The notes: generated by a model from the sequence alone, not told the origin. Positions 25,101 to 38,215 are shown, counted from the first letter of the stretch. The stretch: DNA of 64,000 bases from Mytilisepta virgata (GCA_028015205.1 JAPWFG010000068.1:61001-125000); one strand, 5' to 3'. Numbers and translations: made by a program.

Positions 25101-27595
25101 TAAACTATCAGACAAGATTCCATTCAAACCTAAATTATAATAGTGTTACTGTATCCGATCTGCAGCTGCAAGTATCCTTAGATCGTTGTAAAGTGAAAAC
25201 AAGAATATATTTTTGCTCTGCTATCTATTTAAAACGTCATCATTCTGTATTGCATTTACACTGTGCATGTCCTACATTTTAGGGACAGATAGAGATTTAG
25301 AGGTTAAGAAAAAAGTGGCCATACTGTACACAATTGTATGTTTCCTCTAACTGATTAAACATTTTATATTTCATAATAAAAATAATAATATTTTATGTTC
25401 TCTGCTTTTCTACTATTAATTTTATAGCAATTTAACATTATGATCAGTTACAAATAAACTATTTCTGTACAACATCCTCAGTGAGTTCACAAACGTTATC
25501 ATAAAATATATTGCATATCTCTTGTGTCATATCTTTGATCTTCATGGGTCATTGTCATCTACAGTCTTCTGTTTTGTCAATATAAATATAACAGTCTGAA
25601 TTTCTATTGTCAGGGTGCAGCCATAGAAGCGCTAGCCGTTTGTTGCTGAGACTCACTCCTTCATTAACGTCTAGAGGAATACAAGAAACAAACTGTCAGT
25701 AAATAAGGCTTCTTTTTCTCTCTTGCAGATTTATTTGTCATTAATTTTATAATGTAATGTTATATGACGATTCCATCAGTAACAAAAGAAACTAATATGT
25801 TAAATAGTCCATTTTATTAACTGTTTAACTATACATAAAGATTGAAAGTTCAACACTCTCCGAGAATTTGAAAAAAATACGCCATGCAGCAAATGTACAA
25901 AGTGAAGACTTATTCTACATTAAATAATTATTTTAAATCATTACAGCTAAAAACCAAGTGTAGAAAGTTTTGCATTACAAACGCTGCTTTGAGTCTCTAG
26001 TTTAACAAGATGTGCAGACATCATAAAAATGCGTTGTTATTGCAAAACGGGTTGTTACATAGCCAAATCAACCATTTTGTCATCGTGATTCAGGACTACA
26101 TATATACATGTATCGTTCTGTGTCTTCCGCAAAAAATGCGACTTAAATTGTAACGTTGCCAATATTTCAAACACTAAAAATTAGAAAATATTGTTTTAAT
26201 ATCGAACTTGAACTATCACGTACCTCTGTACGTGTATGGCCTACGTAAAAACAGGGGTGGATGTGATAATGACTCGACAGTGTTTACCCAAACATAAATG
26301 GGTGTTAATTAAGACAGGTGATAAGACTATCACCCAAAATTTATAAAATACGTGAATTAATTTTTTATTTCGGAAAAATTGTGAAATTGATATTAAAAAT
26401 TACAGTTAAAAAGATGTACAAGTTTTGGAAATAAAAGGGTCTCTATCAGATATTGATACGTTATATTTACCTACATGTACATATAATACAGTGTAGCCGC
26501 TTGTTCCTACTCTTCAACAGTAGAAAAGTATTGTAATTAGAGCAACATTTATGTTTTAATTTAAACTTCAAAAGAAGTTTTAAAAATATAAGAAAAGATC
26601 ATTGAAACTTTTGGTATGTCAAATACACGTAGGTATACGAGAAATGGGTGGGATCTAGTCTTAATTTTCTTTTTCGTTTGATTGACTTTTTACAAAAAAA
26701 ATAATTATAATCTCATATTTAATCTTGTACGAAACTAAAAATGGAATATTGTTTAAGTATTACGTAATAAGGATAAAACTAATGATGTAGCCGAGAAAAT
26801 AACCATTACAATACAGTAATATAACACATGTACAGAAAGCAGGTATAGAGTGCTCATTTTTATCGCTGTTTTTGATCTTACCCTCCCATCTTTAACAGTT
26901 TTGTGAACAAAATCAAGACGTGCAAATTTCAATTCCAGCAATAAATGTTGTTTGTTATTTTCACCGCCTGCATAAAAACTAAAAATGATAGTTCAAACGC
27001 AAATTTTATTAATGTTTCATAATCTATACATAATATAATACACTGTAAGGACAATATTATATATACAGAAATTGCCAGTCGTGACTATTCTAATTGCGTG
27101 TTTCTATAATCTCCAGTAACGATGACGTTTTCTTCTTCTTTTTTGTATGATGATTAACGTTATATAATCGAATCGTTATAAGCCGTAGAATTATATGATT
27201 ATTGAGTAGGTTAATTGTTTACAATGTAACACTAGATCGCATGTAGCTAATGATATTCAATTCCATTATACAACCAATGAGACTGATACGTTCAGTAGTA
27301 CTTTTCTTGTTATTCATTATTCCATATGGCAACATTTTAACGTCTTTTCCAGAAACAATATCTGAAATGTAATTTAAATAGAAAATCACACAATTCAGAC
27401 ATAAGCCAAGTCAGTATTATAAATAAGCTGAATGTCGTTTAACGATGAAGTTGACTAGCACCTGTTATTCTAAATGCTATATTGTGACAATTGAGAAAAT
27501 TTGTAAATTAATTACATTAATTGGTATTGCTGTATTCTAATATAAACTTTCTGTAAAAAGTCCAGCTCTTAGTAGAGTCGTATAACGTCTTAAGT
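22144..27595. other. no gene recognised
   Basis: AT-rich, with short random open frames only. About 24420-24600 ('aggagcctaaaacacaaacat...cgacagagtgag...accctctggttta') resembles 28310-28510 and 36040-36180 and is a diverged dispersed repeat. Confidence 0.4.
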
Positions 27596-28529
27596 ATGTA
27601 CAAAAATGTAAAAGTTCATTTAATGAATTTTCAAATAATTATGTTTACCAATGAATCTGTAATGAAAATATTTATATTATTGTACAAACGAGGTCTAAAA
27701 TTAACCTCGGATAATCGTACTATAGCTGATATAAATACTACAAATGTTGTTTTTGTAAACAAAATATTTGAAAGGTACCAGGCCTTATATTCTAAATTTA
27801 ATCAAATCTAAATAAATGGTTTGCCTGAAAGCAAATAGCTTTAACTACTTTATGGATCATCTGTTACAAGTACAAATCATCACACCATGTACCTTTATTT
27901 GGGATGCCATTTATAGTGCTTTTCTTGTGTTAGAGGAGGGGGTGCTTCTCATGGAAGACGAAACGAAGACCTATAGATGTAATCATTGTTTTCCCATTTT
28001 GAGTTCTTTTGTGCGTTGTTTCATTAAAGCTTACTGTATATCCTTACATATTTGTATGAAATATGTCCAAAACAAAGTTAAAGTTCATTTATAATCAAAC
28101 ATAGAACCTAGAATCGGTAAATAAAATCTCAACGAAGTCTTCATAAAATAAAAAAAATCCTTATGAAAAGCACATGGATATATGGTGGATAACATTTTGA
28201 CACAAAATCTTGTGACATGTTACAAAGTTTTAACTCTTTTATTGTTGTTCTTCATCTAAAAGTCAGAATGAGTCACTGCAAGTTCAATAAATAATAAAAC
28301 AGATACCAGTCGACAGACCCCCGGACAAAAATAATATAAAGGAGCATAAAATACAAACACAAAAAACAGAAGACAGTCTGAGAAGTCTGGCGAATTGGTA
28401 CTGACCTGTGGTGGGGTTAAATCTGTTTATGGCTACCCAAGTCCCCTTTATCTATACTAACCCTCTGGTGTATACAACACTCTATTAAAGCAATTTTATA
28501 CTAACAACGTATATAACAAGCTAAAGCTC

Positions 28530-28990
28530 GTATAGATGCTGGTCGAATGTCTCTTTTTTAAATAAAATAGTCAGAGAGACAATACCATAGAAGGTTGCTG
28601 GTCGACTACCGTCGCACTATTGAAATAGTCAGAAATAACACTAAACTACTCTCTAGGATTGTTGGTCGACAACCGTCGCTATATTAAACAAAATAGTCAG
28701 AAATAACATTCCCACAGAGGATTTATAGTCGATTACCGTCGCTCTATTAACTTTATAAACTTTAAACTTTATTAATAGCATATTTCTCCCATAGGGGTCA
28801 AGCTATATACATGTACATGTACAATCAACGAAATAGTCAGAAATAACACTATAATAGAGGTTGCTGGTCGATTACCGTCGCTCTATTAAACGAAATAGTG
28901 AGAAATAGCACTCCTATATGGGATGGCTGGTCAATTACCGTCGCTGTATTAAACGAAATAGTCAGAAATAACTCTACTATAGAGAGTTGG
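28530..28990. repeat. about 78-bp minisatellite
   Basis: The units share 'gaaatagtcagaaataacact', 'gttgctggtcgattaccgtcgc' and 'tctattaaac'. About five or six copies are visible, one split by an unrelated 80-bp insertion at 28748-28826. Confidence 0.75.
28748..28826 (-). mobile_element. short non-LTR retrotransposon 3' tail inserted in a minisatellite
   Basis: The minisatellite text 'ctctattaa|cgaaatag' is interrupted here. On the minus strand the insert reads GACCCCTATGGGAG, then AATAAAG, then an A/T-rich tandem tail (TTTAAAGTTTATAAAG). That matches the layout of the other non-LTR 3' ends in this window. Confidence 0.55.
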
Positions 28991-29508
28991 TACTTTATTA
29001 TGGAGTTCAATAAAAATTGGCAGTATTCGTGAGAGATGTTCCCTAGTTTCGGTGGTAAAAAATTTGTAGTTAATCACGATATTACATTAGAAAGTAAGAT
29101 TGGAAAACCCATTCATAAAAAGTGTCTTTTTTTAAGCCAGGTATTAAGCTAAAAGATGTTGATTTTATTATAAAATGTGTTGAATGCACTAAGTAGCTTT
29201 TAAAATTTATAACCCTGTAGTTTAGTTTTTTTTTTTTTTTTTTTGTAATCTTTTGATTACGCTCGTTACAATCTTCCAACCTAGAACACAAATTGCAAAA
29301 CGTACAACGATATGTTGTGCCACAGGCACGTCTCCGTCAAGAAAGGGTAAATAAATTGAAAATTAAACTCGTTCCTTTTATCATAACTTTTAGTATATAT
29401 CTTGTCATTTTCGATATCCATGGTAAGATTTAAAACATTTATTATTCATAGTAGCTCTATTTAACTGTAGCTCTTTTCTATTAGTCTCTTTTACATGTTT
29501 TAGAATCG

Positions 29509-29922
29509 CAGGGTTATTAACAGTAACACGGTTAACAGTAACAGGGTTATTAACAGTAACAGGGTTATTAACAGTAACACGGTTAACAGTAACAGGGTTA
29601 TTAACAGTAACACGGTTAACAGTAACAGGGTTATTAACAGTAACACGGTTAACAGTATCAGGGTTATTAACAGTAACACGGTTAACAGTATCAGGGTTAT
29701 TAACAGTAACACGGTTAACAGTAACAGGGTTATTAACAGTAACACGGTTAACAGTAACAGGGTTATTAACAGTAACACGGTTAACAGTAACAGGGTTATT
29801 AACAGTAACACGGTTAACAGTATCAGCGTTATTAACAGTAACACGATTAACAGTAACAGGGTTATTAACAGTAACACGGTTAACAGTAATAGGGTTATTA
29901 ACAGTTACAGGGTTATTAACGG
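29509..29922. repeat. 33-bp minisatellite made of 18+15-bp subunits
   Basis: About 12.5 units alternate GGGTTATTAACAGTAACA (18 bp) with CGGTTAACAGTAACA (15 bp), with a few irregular steps at the left end and rare substitutions. Because 33 is a multiple of three, long Leu/Ile/Thr/Val open frames appear on the minus strand without being genes. Confidence 0.92.
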
Positions 29923-30879
29923 TAATTATAAGTACATCATCAAGATACCCGCACTTTGTTGTTAAAATATTAATTAATTTATCATGGTTTTATATCTAAC
30001 CTTTATGGAGTTTTCAGATAAAAGTCTGTTCATAACAATGTAAAATTAAGTCGGCAATAAGAGGATCACAATTTGTACCCATATGATGTCTGTCGATACA
30101 CAGTATTGTCAAAACAAACAAACATTGTGTCCAGCAAGAATTGTTATACCTCCTTTTATAATCGAAAAAGCTGTATGATTGTTAGGTTGATATGATAAAC
30201 CAGAAAATTGAAAAGATCAGTTAATAAGTGCAATCAACTTTTTCTTTGATATAAGGATCGTGAGGAATGTTTTGTACCCTGCAGACCTCAGGGGTATACA
30301 AGAACTAAAGCTAGACTATATCTTTCTTTTATTTTGATATATCGTCAAAGCTGTAAGGGAACATATCGATGTGGAGTAGTGCATCGTTTTAGCATTATAT
30401 ATGTATTGATGTTCTAAAGCATTTAAATACAAGTATAATCACAATGTCGTTACTACTTGTAGGTGTCTCAACTAGAATCAAATTCATTTTATTTCTAATG
30501 ACTGCTGTTACTAAAAATCAAATCATTTATCTATTTTATTTCGTAAAAGGGAAACCTTGTTAAGCGTGATTAATGAGCGAATATTTGTTTAGCGTAAAAA
30601 GCTTATTCCGTTGCACAACACATTCCAGATAATAACTATCGATAAGTTCATAAGTACTTTTCTTCGTATCTGGCGAGACATGGTGTATCGAATTATAAAA
30701 ATGCGGTAAAATTGCTATCTTAAAACGTTTATTTGTAAGAAAAAGAAAATAAACAATGTAGTTGACAAATTATGGGTATACAGTGCCTCGACATAAGTTT
30801 TCTAGATAAAATCTGTTCTAACTTATACCAAATTTCGTTTTAAGCAAACGTTGTGTCAATAAACTGTTATCACAGAGAT

Positions 30880-32227
30880 ATGTCTCGCCTTTTTGTAATT
30901 TTGATTATGCAAATGTTGAAATCGTAACAGCAATACCTTAACATCTTACACAAGTTATGCAAATATTCAAAGTCAATGAACCATGACTGAGTTACATGGT
31001 TAAACAATCTCCATTTAAAATGAGATGTGTGAATGCTAATACAACTGGATACCAAATACCATTGACTTATTATAAGTCGTTCCCAAACCTAAATACAAAA
31101 ATTTTGTGGGAAAAATTTGGTTGATTATATAGGGAATCACTGATGCGTGACTGGAGTGTGCCCCCCCCCCCCCCCTAAGGTCGGTCAGGCCCCCCCCCCC
31201 CCCCCCGACAAAAAGTTCTGGATCCGCCACTGATAGCAATACTTTAACATGTAAGTTATGCAAATATTCAGTCAATGAATATGCACGAATTAGCATACCT
31301 ATGTGTAGCTTTTCAACCCAACCTCATCATAGCGAGACAAAAATCTTTTTGCTTGGCTTTGTGTCCAATAAAATATAATTTTGTTTGTTTACTTATAGTT
31401 ACTTATAGTTACTTATAGTTGATTTCCTGTGCAGGATCCCTCAAGGTTCCTCTTCACCAGACTCATAATATATGTAAAGTAAGCAAACCATTCAAAGTCA
31501 ATAGACCATGACTGAGGGGGTGGAGCCAAATAATCTCCATGGCAATGAGATGTGGCAATGATAATACATCTGCATACCAATTATCATTGACCTACCACTA
31601 GTGGATCCCCATAAACTGACCTAATCACAAACTAATACATGTAAAGTAAGCAAACCATTCAAAGTCAATAGACCATGACTGAGGGGGCGGAGCCAAATAA
31701 TCTCCATGGCAATGAGATGTAGCAATGGTAATACATCTGCATACCAAATATCATTGACCTACCACTAGTGGATCCCCATAAACTGACCTAATCACAAACT
31801 AATACATGTAAAGTAAGCAAACCATTCAAAGTCAATAGACCATGACTGAGGGGGCGGAGCCAAATAATCTCCATGGCAATGAGATGTAGCAATGGTAATA
31901 CATCTGCATACCAATTATCATTGACCTACCACTAGTGGATCCCCATAAACTGACCTAATCACAAACTAATACATGTAAAGTAAGCAAACCATTCAAAGTC
32001 AATAGACCATGACTGAGGGGGCGGAGCCAAATAATCTCCATGGCAATGAGATGTGGCAATGGTAATACATCTGTATACCAATTATCATTGACCTATCACT
32101 AGTGGATCCCCATAAAACTGAGCTAATCACAAACTAATACATTGTTGACGCCGTCGGCGCCGCCGCCGCCGACGCCGGAAACAGCATACCTATGTCTCGC
32201 CTTTTGACTCCGTCAAGGCGAGACAAA
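30880..32227. mobile_element. repeat element bounded by TGTCTCGCC motifs, with 167-bp tandem core
   Basis: The left edge reads 'tatgtctcgcctttttg' and the right edge 'caaggcgagacaaaaac'. A diverged core unit is at about 30940-31090. Four regular units with a 167-bp period start at about 31472, 31639, 31806 and 31973 ('atgtaaagtaagcaaacc...gactgaggggg.ggagcc...ccactagtggatcccc'). Two runs of C (31161-31175 and 31190-31206) and a CCG-rich stretch (32146-32176) lie inside. No coding sequence is seen. Confidence 0.65.
32194..32224 (+). other. terminal hairpin of the 30.9-32.2 kb element
   Basis: GTCTCGCCTT pairs perfectly with AAGGCGAGAC (10 bp). Inside, after a TT bulge, GAC-TCC-GTC adds a 3-bp stem with a TCC triloop. 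The hairpin is followed directly by AAAAAC. Confidence 0.7.
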
Positions 32228-32541
32228 AACTGAAGTTTATAATAGCCAGAACTTACAAAGAGAAAGTACAAATTAAGTCTATAATTTCAACTAAATCTAA
32301 CTGTGCTATCGAACATATATATAAATAAATACACGTTATTTTTAAACTGGAAACATATTTCATAATTACCAGGCCTAATATTCCTAAACTGAACCAAACC
32401 AAATAATGTAAGAATATGATTTTAAATTGTTATGGAAAATAATAAAATTAAGTACATGTTCAAAGCAAGTGTGAAATATGTCGCAACTTTATACGTAAAT
32501 GACACTTTTTTTCTTTATTTTTTTCAACCTACTAAAAGGTG

Positions 32542-32543
<2 letters not shown>

Positions 32544-32604
<61 letters not shown>
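32544..32604. repeat. (AT)n microsatellite
   Basis: About 30 uninterrupted AT dinucleotides. Confidence 0.97.
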
Positions 32605-32605
<1 letters not shown>

Positions 32606-32737
32606 TGCTTATGACGAACTTTGCTATGACAAATATGTTTTAGGGGTCATCCATATTTGTTTACAATTATTGATGCCCTGAATTTAACCGATTAACATAT
32701 ATATTCTTTTTAGGAGGGGAGGATTAACAATATAAAC

Positions 32738-34377
32738 CAGAGGCTCCCAGTAGCCTGTATCGCTCACCTGATATTTCCACTTGTTCATTGCTAAAGGACA
32801 TTGAGATTAACATCCATGCCATGTTTGGTTTCAATCCATTGAGTAATTTTAAAGAAGCCGTTTGTATGTAATTATACCCCCGGAAAAAAAGTTTGGGGGG
32901 GTATATAGGAATCACCTTGTCCGTCCGTCTGTCTGTCTGTCCGTCTGTCCGTCTGTCCATATATCTTGTAAGCGCAACTCCTCCTAGACAGCTCAATGGA
33001 TTTCAACGAAACTTTAAAGAAAGGAAGTACATCATCCAAAGATGTGGATGAAGAAAAATCTTTGCTTTCCGATATCACACAAGGGAGATAATTGGACTTC
33101 TATTTTTTTTTTGGCTTATACATTATATATGAACCTCGTAAGCGCAACTCCTCCTAGACCGCTCAATGGAATTCAACGATACATTACAGAAAGGAAGTAC
33201 ATCATCCGAAGATGTGCATGAAGAAAAATCTTTGCTTTCCGATATCACACAAGGGAGATAATTGGACTTCTATTTTTTTTTGGCTTATACATTATATATG
33301 AACCTCGTAAGCGCAACTCCTCCTAGACCGCTCAATGGATTTCAACGAAACTTTACAGAAAGGAAGTACATCATCCAGAGATGTGCATAAAGAAAAATCT
33401 TTGCTTTCCGATTTCACACAAGGGAGATAATTGGACTTCTATTTTTTTTGGCTTATACATTATATATGAACCTCGTAAGCGCAACTCCTCCTAGACCGCT
33501 CAATGGATTTCGACGAAATATTACAGAAAGGAAGTACATCATCCAAAGATGTGTATGAAGAAAAATCTTTGCTTTCCGATATCACACAAGGGAGATAATT
33601 TGACTTCTATTTTTTTTAGCTTATACATTATGTATGAATCCCCTAAGCGCAACTCCTCCTAGACCGCTCAATGGATTTCAACGAAACTTTACAGAAAGGA
33701 AGTACATCATCCAAAGATGTGCATGAAGAAAAATCTTTGCTTTCCAATTTCACACAAGGGAGATAATTGGACTTCTATTTTTTTTGGCTTATACATCATA
33801 TATGAACCTCGTAAGCGCAACTCCTCCTAGACCACTCAATGGATTTCAACGAAACTTTACAGAAAGGAAGTACATCATCCAAAGATGTGCATGAAGAAAA
33901 ATCTTTGCTTTCCGATATCACACAAGGGAGGTAATTGGACTTCAAAGCGGGGGGTATCCTTTGTGAGATTTGCTCACAGTACATCTAGTTCGCACAGGGT
34001 CCTATGTCAAACTAAGTCCCCCGCTGGCAGCCATCTTGGAAGACGGTTCGGCATAAAGTAACAACACTTGGTCAGCTACTCATTCTGGCCATGTTTCGTT
34101 TCAATACATTCAGCGGTTCTATAGAAGAACATTTTTGTATATATATTTCCAATAGGGTCCTATGTTAAACTAAGTCCTCCGCTGGCAGCAATGTTGGATG
34201 ACGGATCGGCACCAAAGCAACAACACTTGGTCAGTACCTTGTGAGGAACATTTGTGATATGTTTCGTTTCAATCCATTTAATGGTTCTCTAGAAGAAGTT
34301 CAAAATGTGAAAAGTTGACGGACAGACGGACGGACGGGCGAAGGACAAAAGGTGATAGCAATAAATGAAATAGCTAA
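32738..34377 (+). mobile_element. tandem-core element: 168-bp units between GTCTGTCC and GACGGACG microsatellites
   Basis: The left edge 'gaggctcccagtagcctgtatcgctcacctg' forms a small hairpin (AGGCT..AGCCT) and resembles the inverse of 47682-47716. A GTCTGTCC microsatellite (32918-32960) leads into six units starting near 32965, 33131, 33300, 33468, 33636 and 33804 (period 168-170; 'aagcgcaactcctcctagaccgc', 'aaaggaagtacatcatcc', 'gataattggacttc'). Two diverged 'cggcagccatcttgga' units follow, then a GACGGACGG microsatellite (34318-34340) and the end 'gtgatagcaataaatgaaatagctaaaaa'. The layout fits pearl or Helentron-associated elements (inference). Confidence 0.65.
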
Positions 34378-34855
34378 AAAATGAGTCGAACTATTTGAAA
34401 GTCTTGAATCTTGCTCTAAGGCCTACATTAATGAGCATATGCGTTAACTAAAACCACAAAAAATTATATGGATTATAACATTGTGTTTCTAACAAATAAT
34501 GAAACAAAACTGACACCATTTTGTTTCTGATCATTGTTGTAACTAAAATCAATAATTTATTTGTTTATTCGTAAAAGGGAAACCTTGTTTAGCATGATTA
34601 ATGAGCGAATTGTTGGGTTATGTTATGTTACGCGTACAATGATTAAGAAAATATCGCTACGTTCAGAAGTACTTTAATTCGTATTAGCAATAATTATGTT
34701 GCTCTGTTTGTTTAGAACGTTTAATATTATCTGAAGCTTGGTTGCAGTCTTTTCTACAGTATTACAAATTGTTTATTTGTAAGGACAATTACAAATAGAG
34801 TATGAATATTCATGTATAATTGTATTTGATAAAATATTTACAATTGACTTGAAGA

Positions 34856-35046
34856 TTTTAAATTCATTCTGGCCTTTCGCGAATACTGTCGACTTCTGTT
34901 GAACTCTATGACGAGATAGCATTAAACCCTTTATGGGAGTGTTATTTCAGACTTGATTGTTTAGTAGAGCGACAGTATCCGACAGCGAGAGCCTTGGTTA
35001 GTTTTACTGTTAAAACGAGCACAGTCTGACCCTACTATCTAAATTA
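34856..35046 (-). repeat. inverted duplicate of 36405-36601
   Basis: Its reverse complement matches 36405-36601 over about 190 bp: 'tagata..agggtcaga', 'gctcgttttgacagtaaaact', 'ggatactgtcgct', 'gggtttaatgctatctcgtcat' and 'cagtattcg'. The arms are about 1.4 kb apart. Confidence 0.75.
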
Positions 35047-36181
35047 TGTATCATCCAATCTAATTTTGCATTTCTAGCAAGAGGTCATTTGTTGGTAATC
35101 ATACAGTTTTAGTTCTTATAGTGTTTTTTTTTTGTCAGGATAGATAAGGAGGAGGAAACCCCACCACTGTTCAGTGTCTGTACCAGGTCAGACTATCCTG
35201 ACTCTCTATTGTGTTTATATTTGTGTCTGTCAGTTGGGTTGCTTTGATTGATTGGTATGTCATTGTTGACCTTTCCTGTTATCAATTTTATTGTTTATTT
35301 ACATACATATACATCTATTCTGAATTTACCCACCATATGTTTGTTCGCATTTGATCAACAAACTTCAATGAATAATATCCTTAACTTACACAGACAGTAA
35401 TTATAATATTTTAGAAATTGTCTAATTTTAACTAAACCTAACCTTACTATCGAACGTAGATAAAAATAAATACGAGTTAATTTTAGGTGTAAAAATATTT
35501 GAAAAGTACCAGGCCTAGTATTCCAAAATTGAACCGAGTATACATAATTGTTTTGCCTATAAGGAATAAGATTTTAAATCATTTTAAATATGGATTCATT
35601 GCTATTGAAAGTAATAAAATAACATATACATAACATGTATGGAATATGTCTGTATTTGCGAACTTAACTTTTTATATTCTTTTTCAAATCTGACTTGGAG
35701 TTTTAACAAATATATGTATTGCTTATAACGATTTTCTCCTTTGCTGTGAATAGTTGTTGAAGTTCGTCATAAGCAGTATTACATTCCCCAGCCATTAAAA
35801 TAATATACCAATGGAGAAAAATTAAGGAAAAAACTAAAGCAGAGTCTTCAAAGTGAAAAACAATGACCTTTCTAAATATTAATTGATAAAGTCAAATATA
35901 TATTCATGTATAAATATGACCGATTAACAAATATATTTTTTCAGGAGAGAGGGGGTGAAATAAAATATAATTGAGAATAAATTAAAATAAAGTGGTTAAA
36001 ACAATAACCAATCAATCAATCAACGCCACTCAACAGACGGAACCCCTAAAAAAATAACATAAAAGAGCACAAAACACAAACATAAACACAACAGAGATTC
36101 TGGATAGTCTGACTTGGTACAGACAATGAACAATGGTGATGTTAAATCGGTTTAAACATATCCCCGCCTTTATCTATCCTG

Positions 36182-36245
36182 AATAGATAGATAGATTTAT
36201 TCACCAAATCAAGGGCCCACAGGAGGCATGTTTTACAATAGACAA
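36182..36245 (-). mobile_element. non-LTR retrotransposon 3' end, minus strand
   Basis: On the minus strand: CATGCCTCCTGTGGGCCC, then TGGTGAATAAA, then (TCTA)n. The GC-rich mini-palindrome, AATAAA and microsatellite tail match the other non-LTR ends at 28748, 52455 and 54685. Confidence 0.5.
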
Positions 36246-36404
36246 TTACATAAGCATATTGATTATTCAAACATGAAATTACAAGTAATTATAAAGCACA
36301 ATATCAAATTATTCATTGCAGCAAATGGATACTATAAAAGTCAATACAGTATGATTACCAACTTAGAACTGTAAACATTCGTCGGATAATATAAACATTA
36401 GCTA

Positions 36405-36601
36405 GATAGCAGGGTCAGAATGAGCTCGTTTTGACAGTAAAACTATCTATGGCTCTCATAGCAGCAAGTTGGATACTGTCGCTATATCAAACGAAAGTCA
36501 GAAATAACACTTACACAAAGGGTTTAATGCTATCTCGTCATGGAGTGCAATAGAAATCGGCAGTATTCGTGAGAGAGCATAATGAATTTAAAGTCGTCAA
36601 G
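36405..36601 (+). repeat. inverted duplicate of 34856-35046
   Basis: Partner arm of the inverted pair. The text after it (36660-36770) matches 29040-29110 in direct orientation. Confidence 0.75.
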
Positions 36602-36999
36602 TCACTGGGAGAACGAGCAATTTTTACATAATTACACAAAATTTCATATCTGTAGCCCTTCAGAGAAAAGATCTTAAGGAACTTTCGAGTTTCGGTGGGT
36701 TATTGACAAAACGTTTGCATTTATTCACGATAATACACTAGAAACTGGTATGGGAAAATCCCTTCAGTATACATACACTGTATGAGAGTAGAACTATTTG
36801 ATAATTTTGTAACTTCGTTAGAAAGTCTGACTAAAAACTGTGTCTGAGGATTACAAATATTTGCCTTAAATTGTCTAAAACCACAAAAATTCAATAATAT
36901 GGATTATAAAGTTGTATTTCTAACAAGTAATCAAACAAAACTCACACCATGAAATTACATGATATAAATGAAAGAACGTAGTTCTTTTCTCGACATTTG

Positions 37000-37808
37000 A
37001 AAGCTTGAAATAGAAAGGGGATTATTTAGAAGAATTTGAGACACTTCCCAAATAGATTAAATCTGTAAAGGATCATGTAATTAAATCATCGTGGTATTGT
37101 TACATTTTCAATTGATTTCACTATTATTGCAAATACGAATTAACGAAACAATGTACATGTGATGACGAAACTACACTATTTGTAAAAGGTTTCAAAAATT
37201 CTGTAAAACTTTCCAGGTCTGAAATTTGAGAAATAAAAGAATAATACAAATACAAAAAACATGTAACAATCCTTTATGTTTAAAAAAAAGCTTTAATATA
37301 TACCTAAATGTAGACCTCGTATCTAAAATAGCACATTTCTCGGTAAAATTCACATTTCTAACTGTTTCTAAGGCTCGTACAAATAAACTCTATATTTTCC
37401 AACCTTGAGATGATTTCAGTTGATATTTTAACAAATATCATGGTGTCTCTGAAATCTACAGTATTATTATTACGCATTGTTTCGAATGCAGTTTTACAAT
37501 TCATTTCAATATATATATACATATGTATACAATGCAAACGTTTATAAATTAAATTTATAACCTTAATAAATCAAATAATTTCGACATTGAATGTAAAAAT
37601 GTAGCCCTATCGTGTTAGTTTATTTAAATATACAAATGTTGTATTGATAGAATCAGACTTTAGACCCGGTTTTTCTGAGTGAAAGACCTAAATGACAAAA
37701 TAATGAATATAATTGTTCTCTGTGCTGTTTGTACTGTTCCTATGAATTCTAACGTATCAGTTACATTAGATGTAAAAGTTCTTTAAAGGATCATATCTAG
37801 ACTATTTT
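37000..37808. other. no gene recognised
   Basis: AT-rich sequence without identifiable elements. Confidence 0.4.
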
Positions 37809-38215
37809 CAATAGCCCTTTTAACAGTTCCTTAACTATGAAGTCGGAAACGCCTAAACGATATACAATCAGAAACTATTCTTGGGCAGATCTGTCAGAAA
37901 CTGTTACACAGATAGGTTCGCCGTCAGAGATTGTTATTATTATAAGAGCTTCAATAGCCCTTTTAACAGTTCTTTAGCTATGAAGTCGGAAACGCCTAAA
38001 CGATATACAATCATAAACTATTCTTGGGCCGATCTGTCAGAAACTGTTACACAGATAGGTTCGCCGTGAGAGATTGTTATTATTATAAGAGCTTCAATAG
38101 CCCTTTTAACAGAGTCGGAAACGCTTAAACGATATACAATCAGAAACTATTCTTGGGCCGATCTGTCAGAAACTGTTACACAGATAGGTTCGCCATCAGA
38201 GATTGCTATTGAAGC
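37809..38215 (+). repeat. 143-bp tandem repeat, three copies
   Basis: Units begin 'caatagcccttttaacag' at 37809, 37952 and 38095. The third has a short internal deletion near its start. Other differences are few. Confidence 0.92.

Larger units (their letters stand above)
27596..37000. repeat. patchwork of diverged segmental duplications
   Basis: Several blocks recur. 'gtaccaggcct..tattc' with 'aaaatatttgaaa' context occurs at about 27770, 32370 and 35505. 'cgtaaaagggaaaccttgtt.agc.tgattaatgagcgaat' occurs at about 30543 and 34575. 'aaccacaaaaa..atatggattata' to 'aaacaaaactgacacca' occurs at about 34450 and 36880. 'ggcagtattcgtgagag' occurs at about 29018 and 36560. The copies are diverged and interrupted by younger repeats. 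No gene is supported in this span. Confidence 0.55.

Noticed and set aside
28530..28990. Regularly spaced repeats that might look like a CRISPR array
   Set aside because: Units are contiguous and diverged with no unique spacers, in eukaryotic nuclear DNA.
29500..29877. 125-codon minus-strand frame of Leu/Ile/Thr/Val that looks like transmembrane helices
   Set aside because: It is the 33-bp minisatellite read in frame; each unit gives the same 11 residues.
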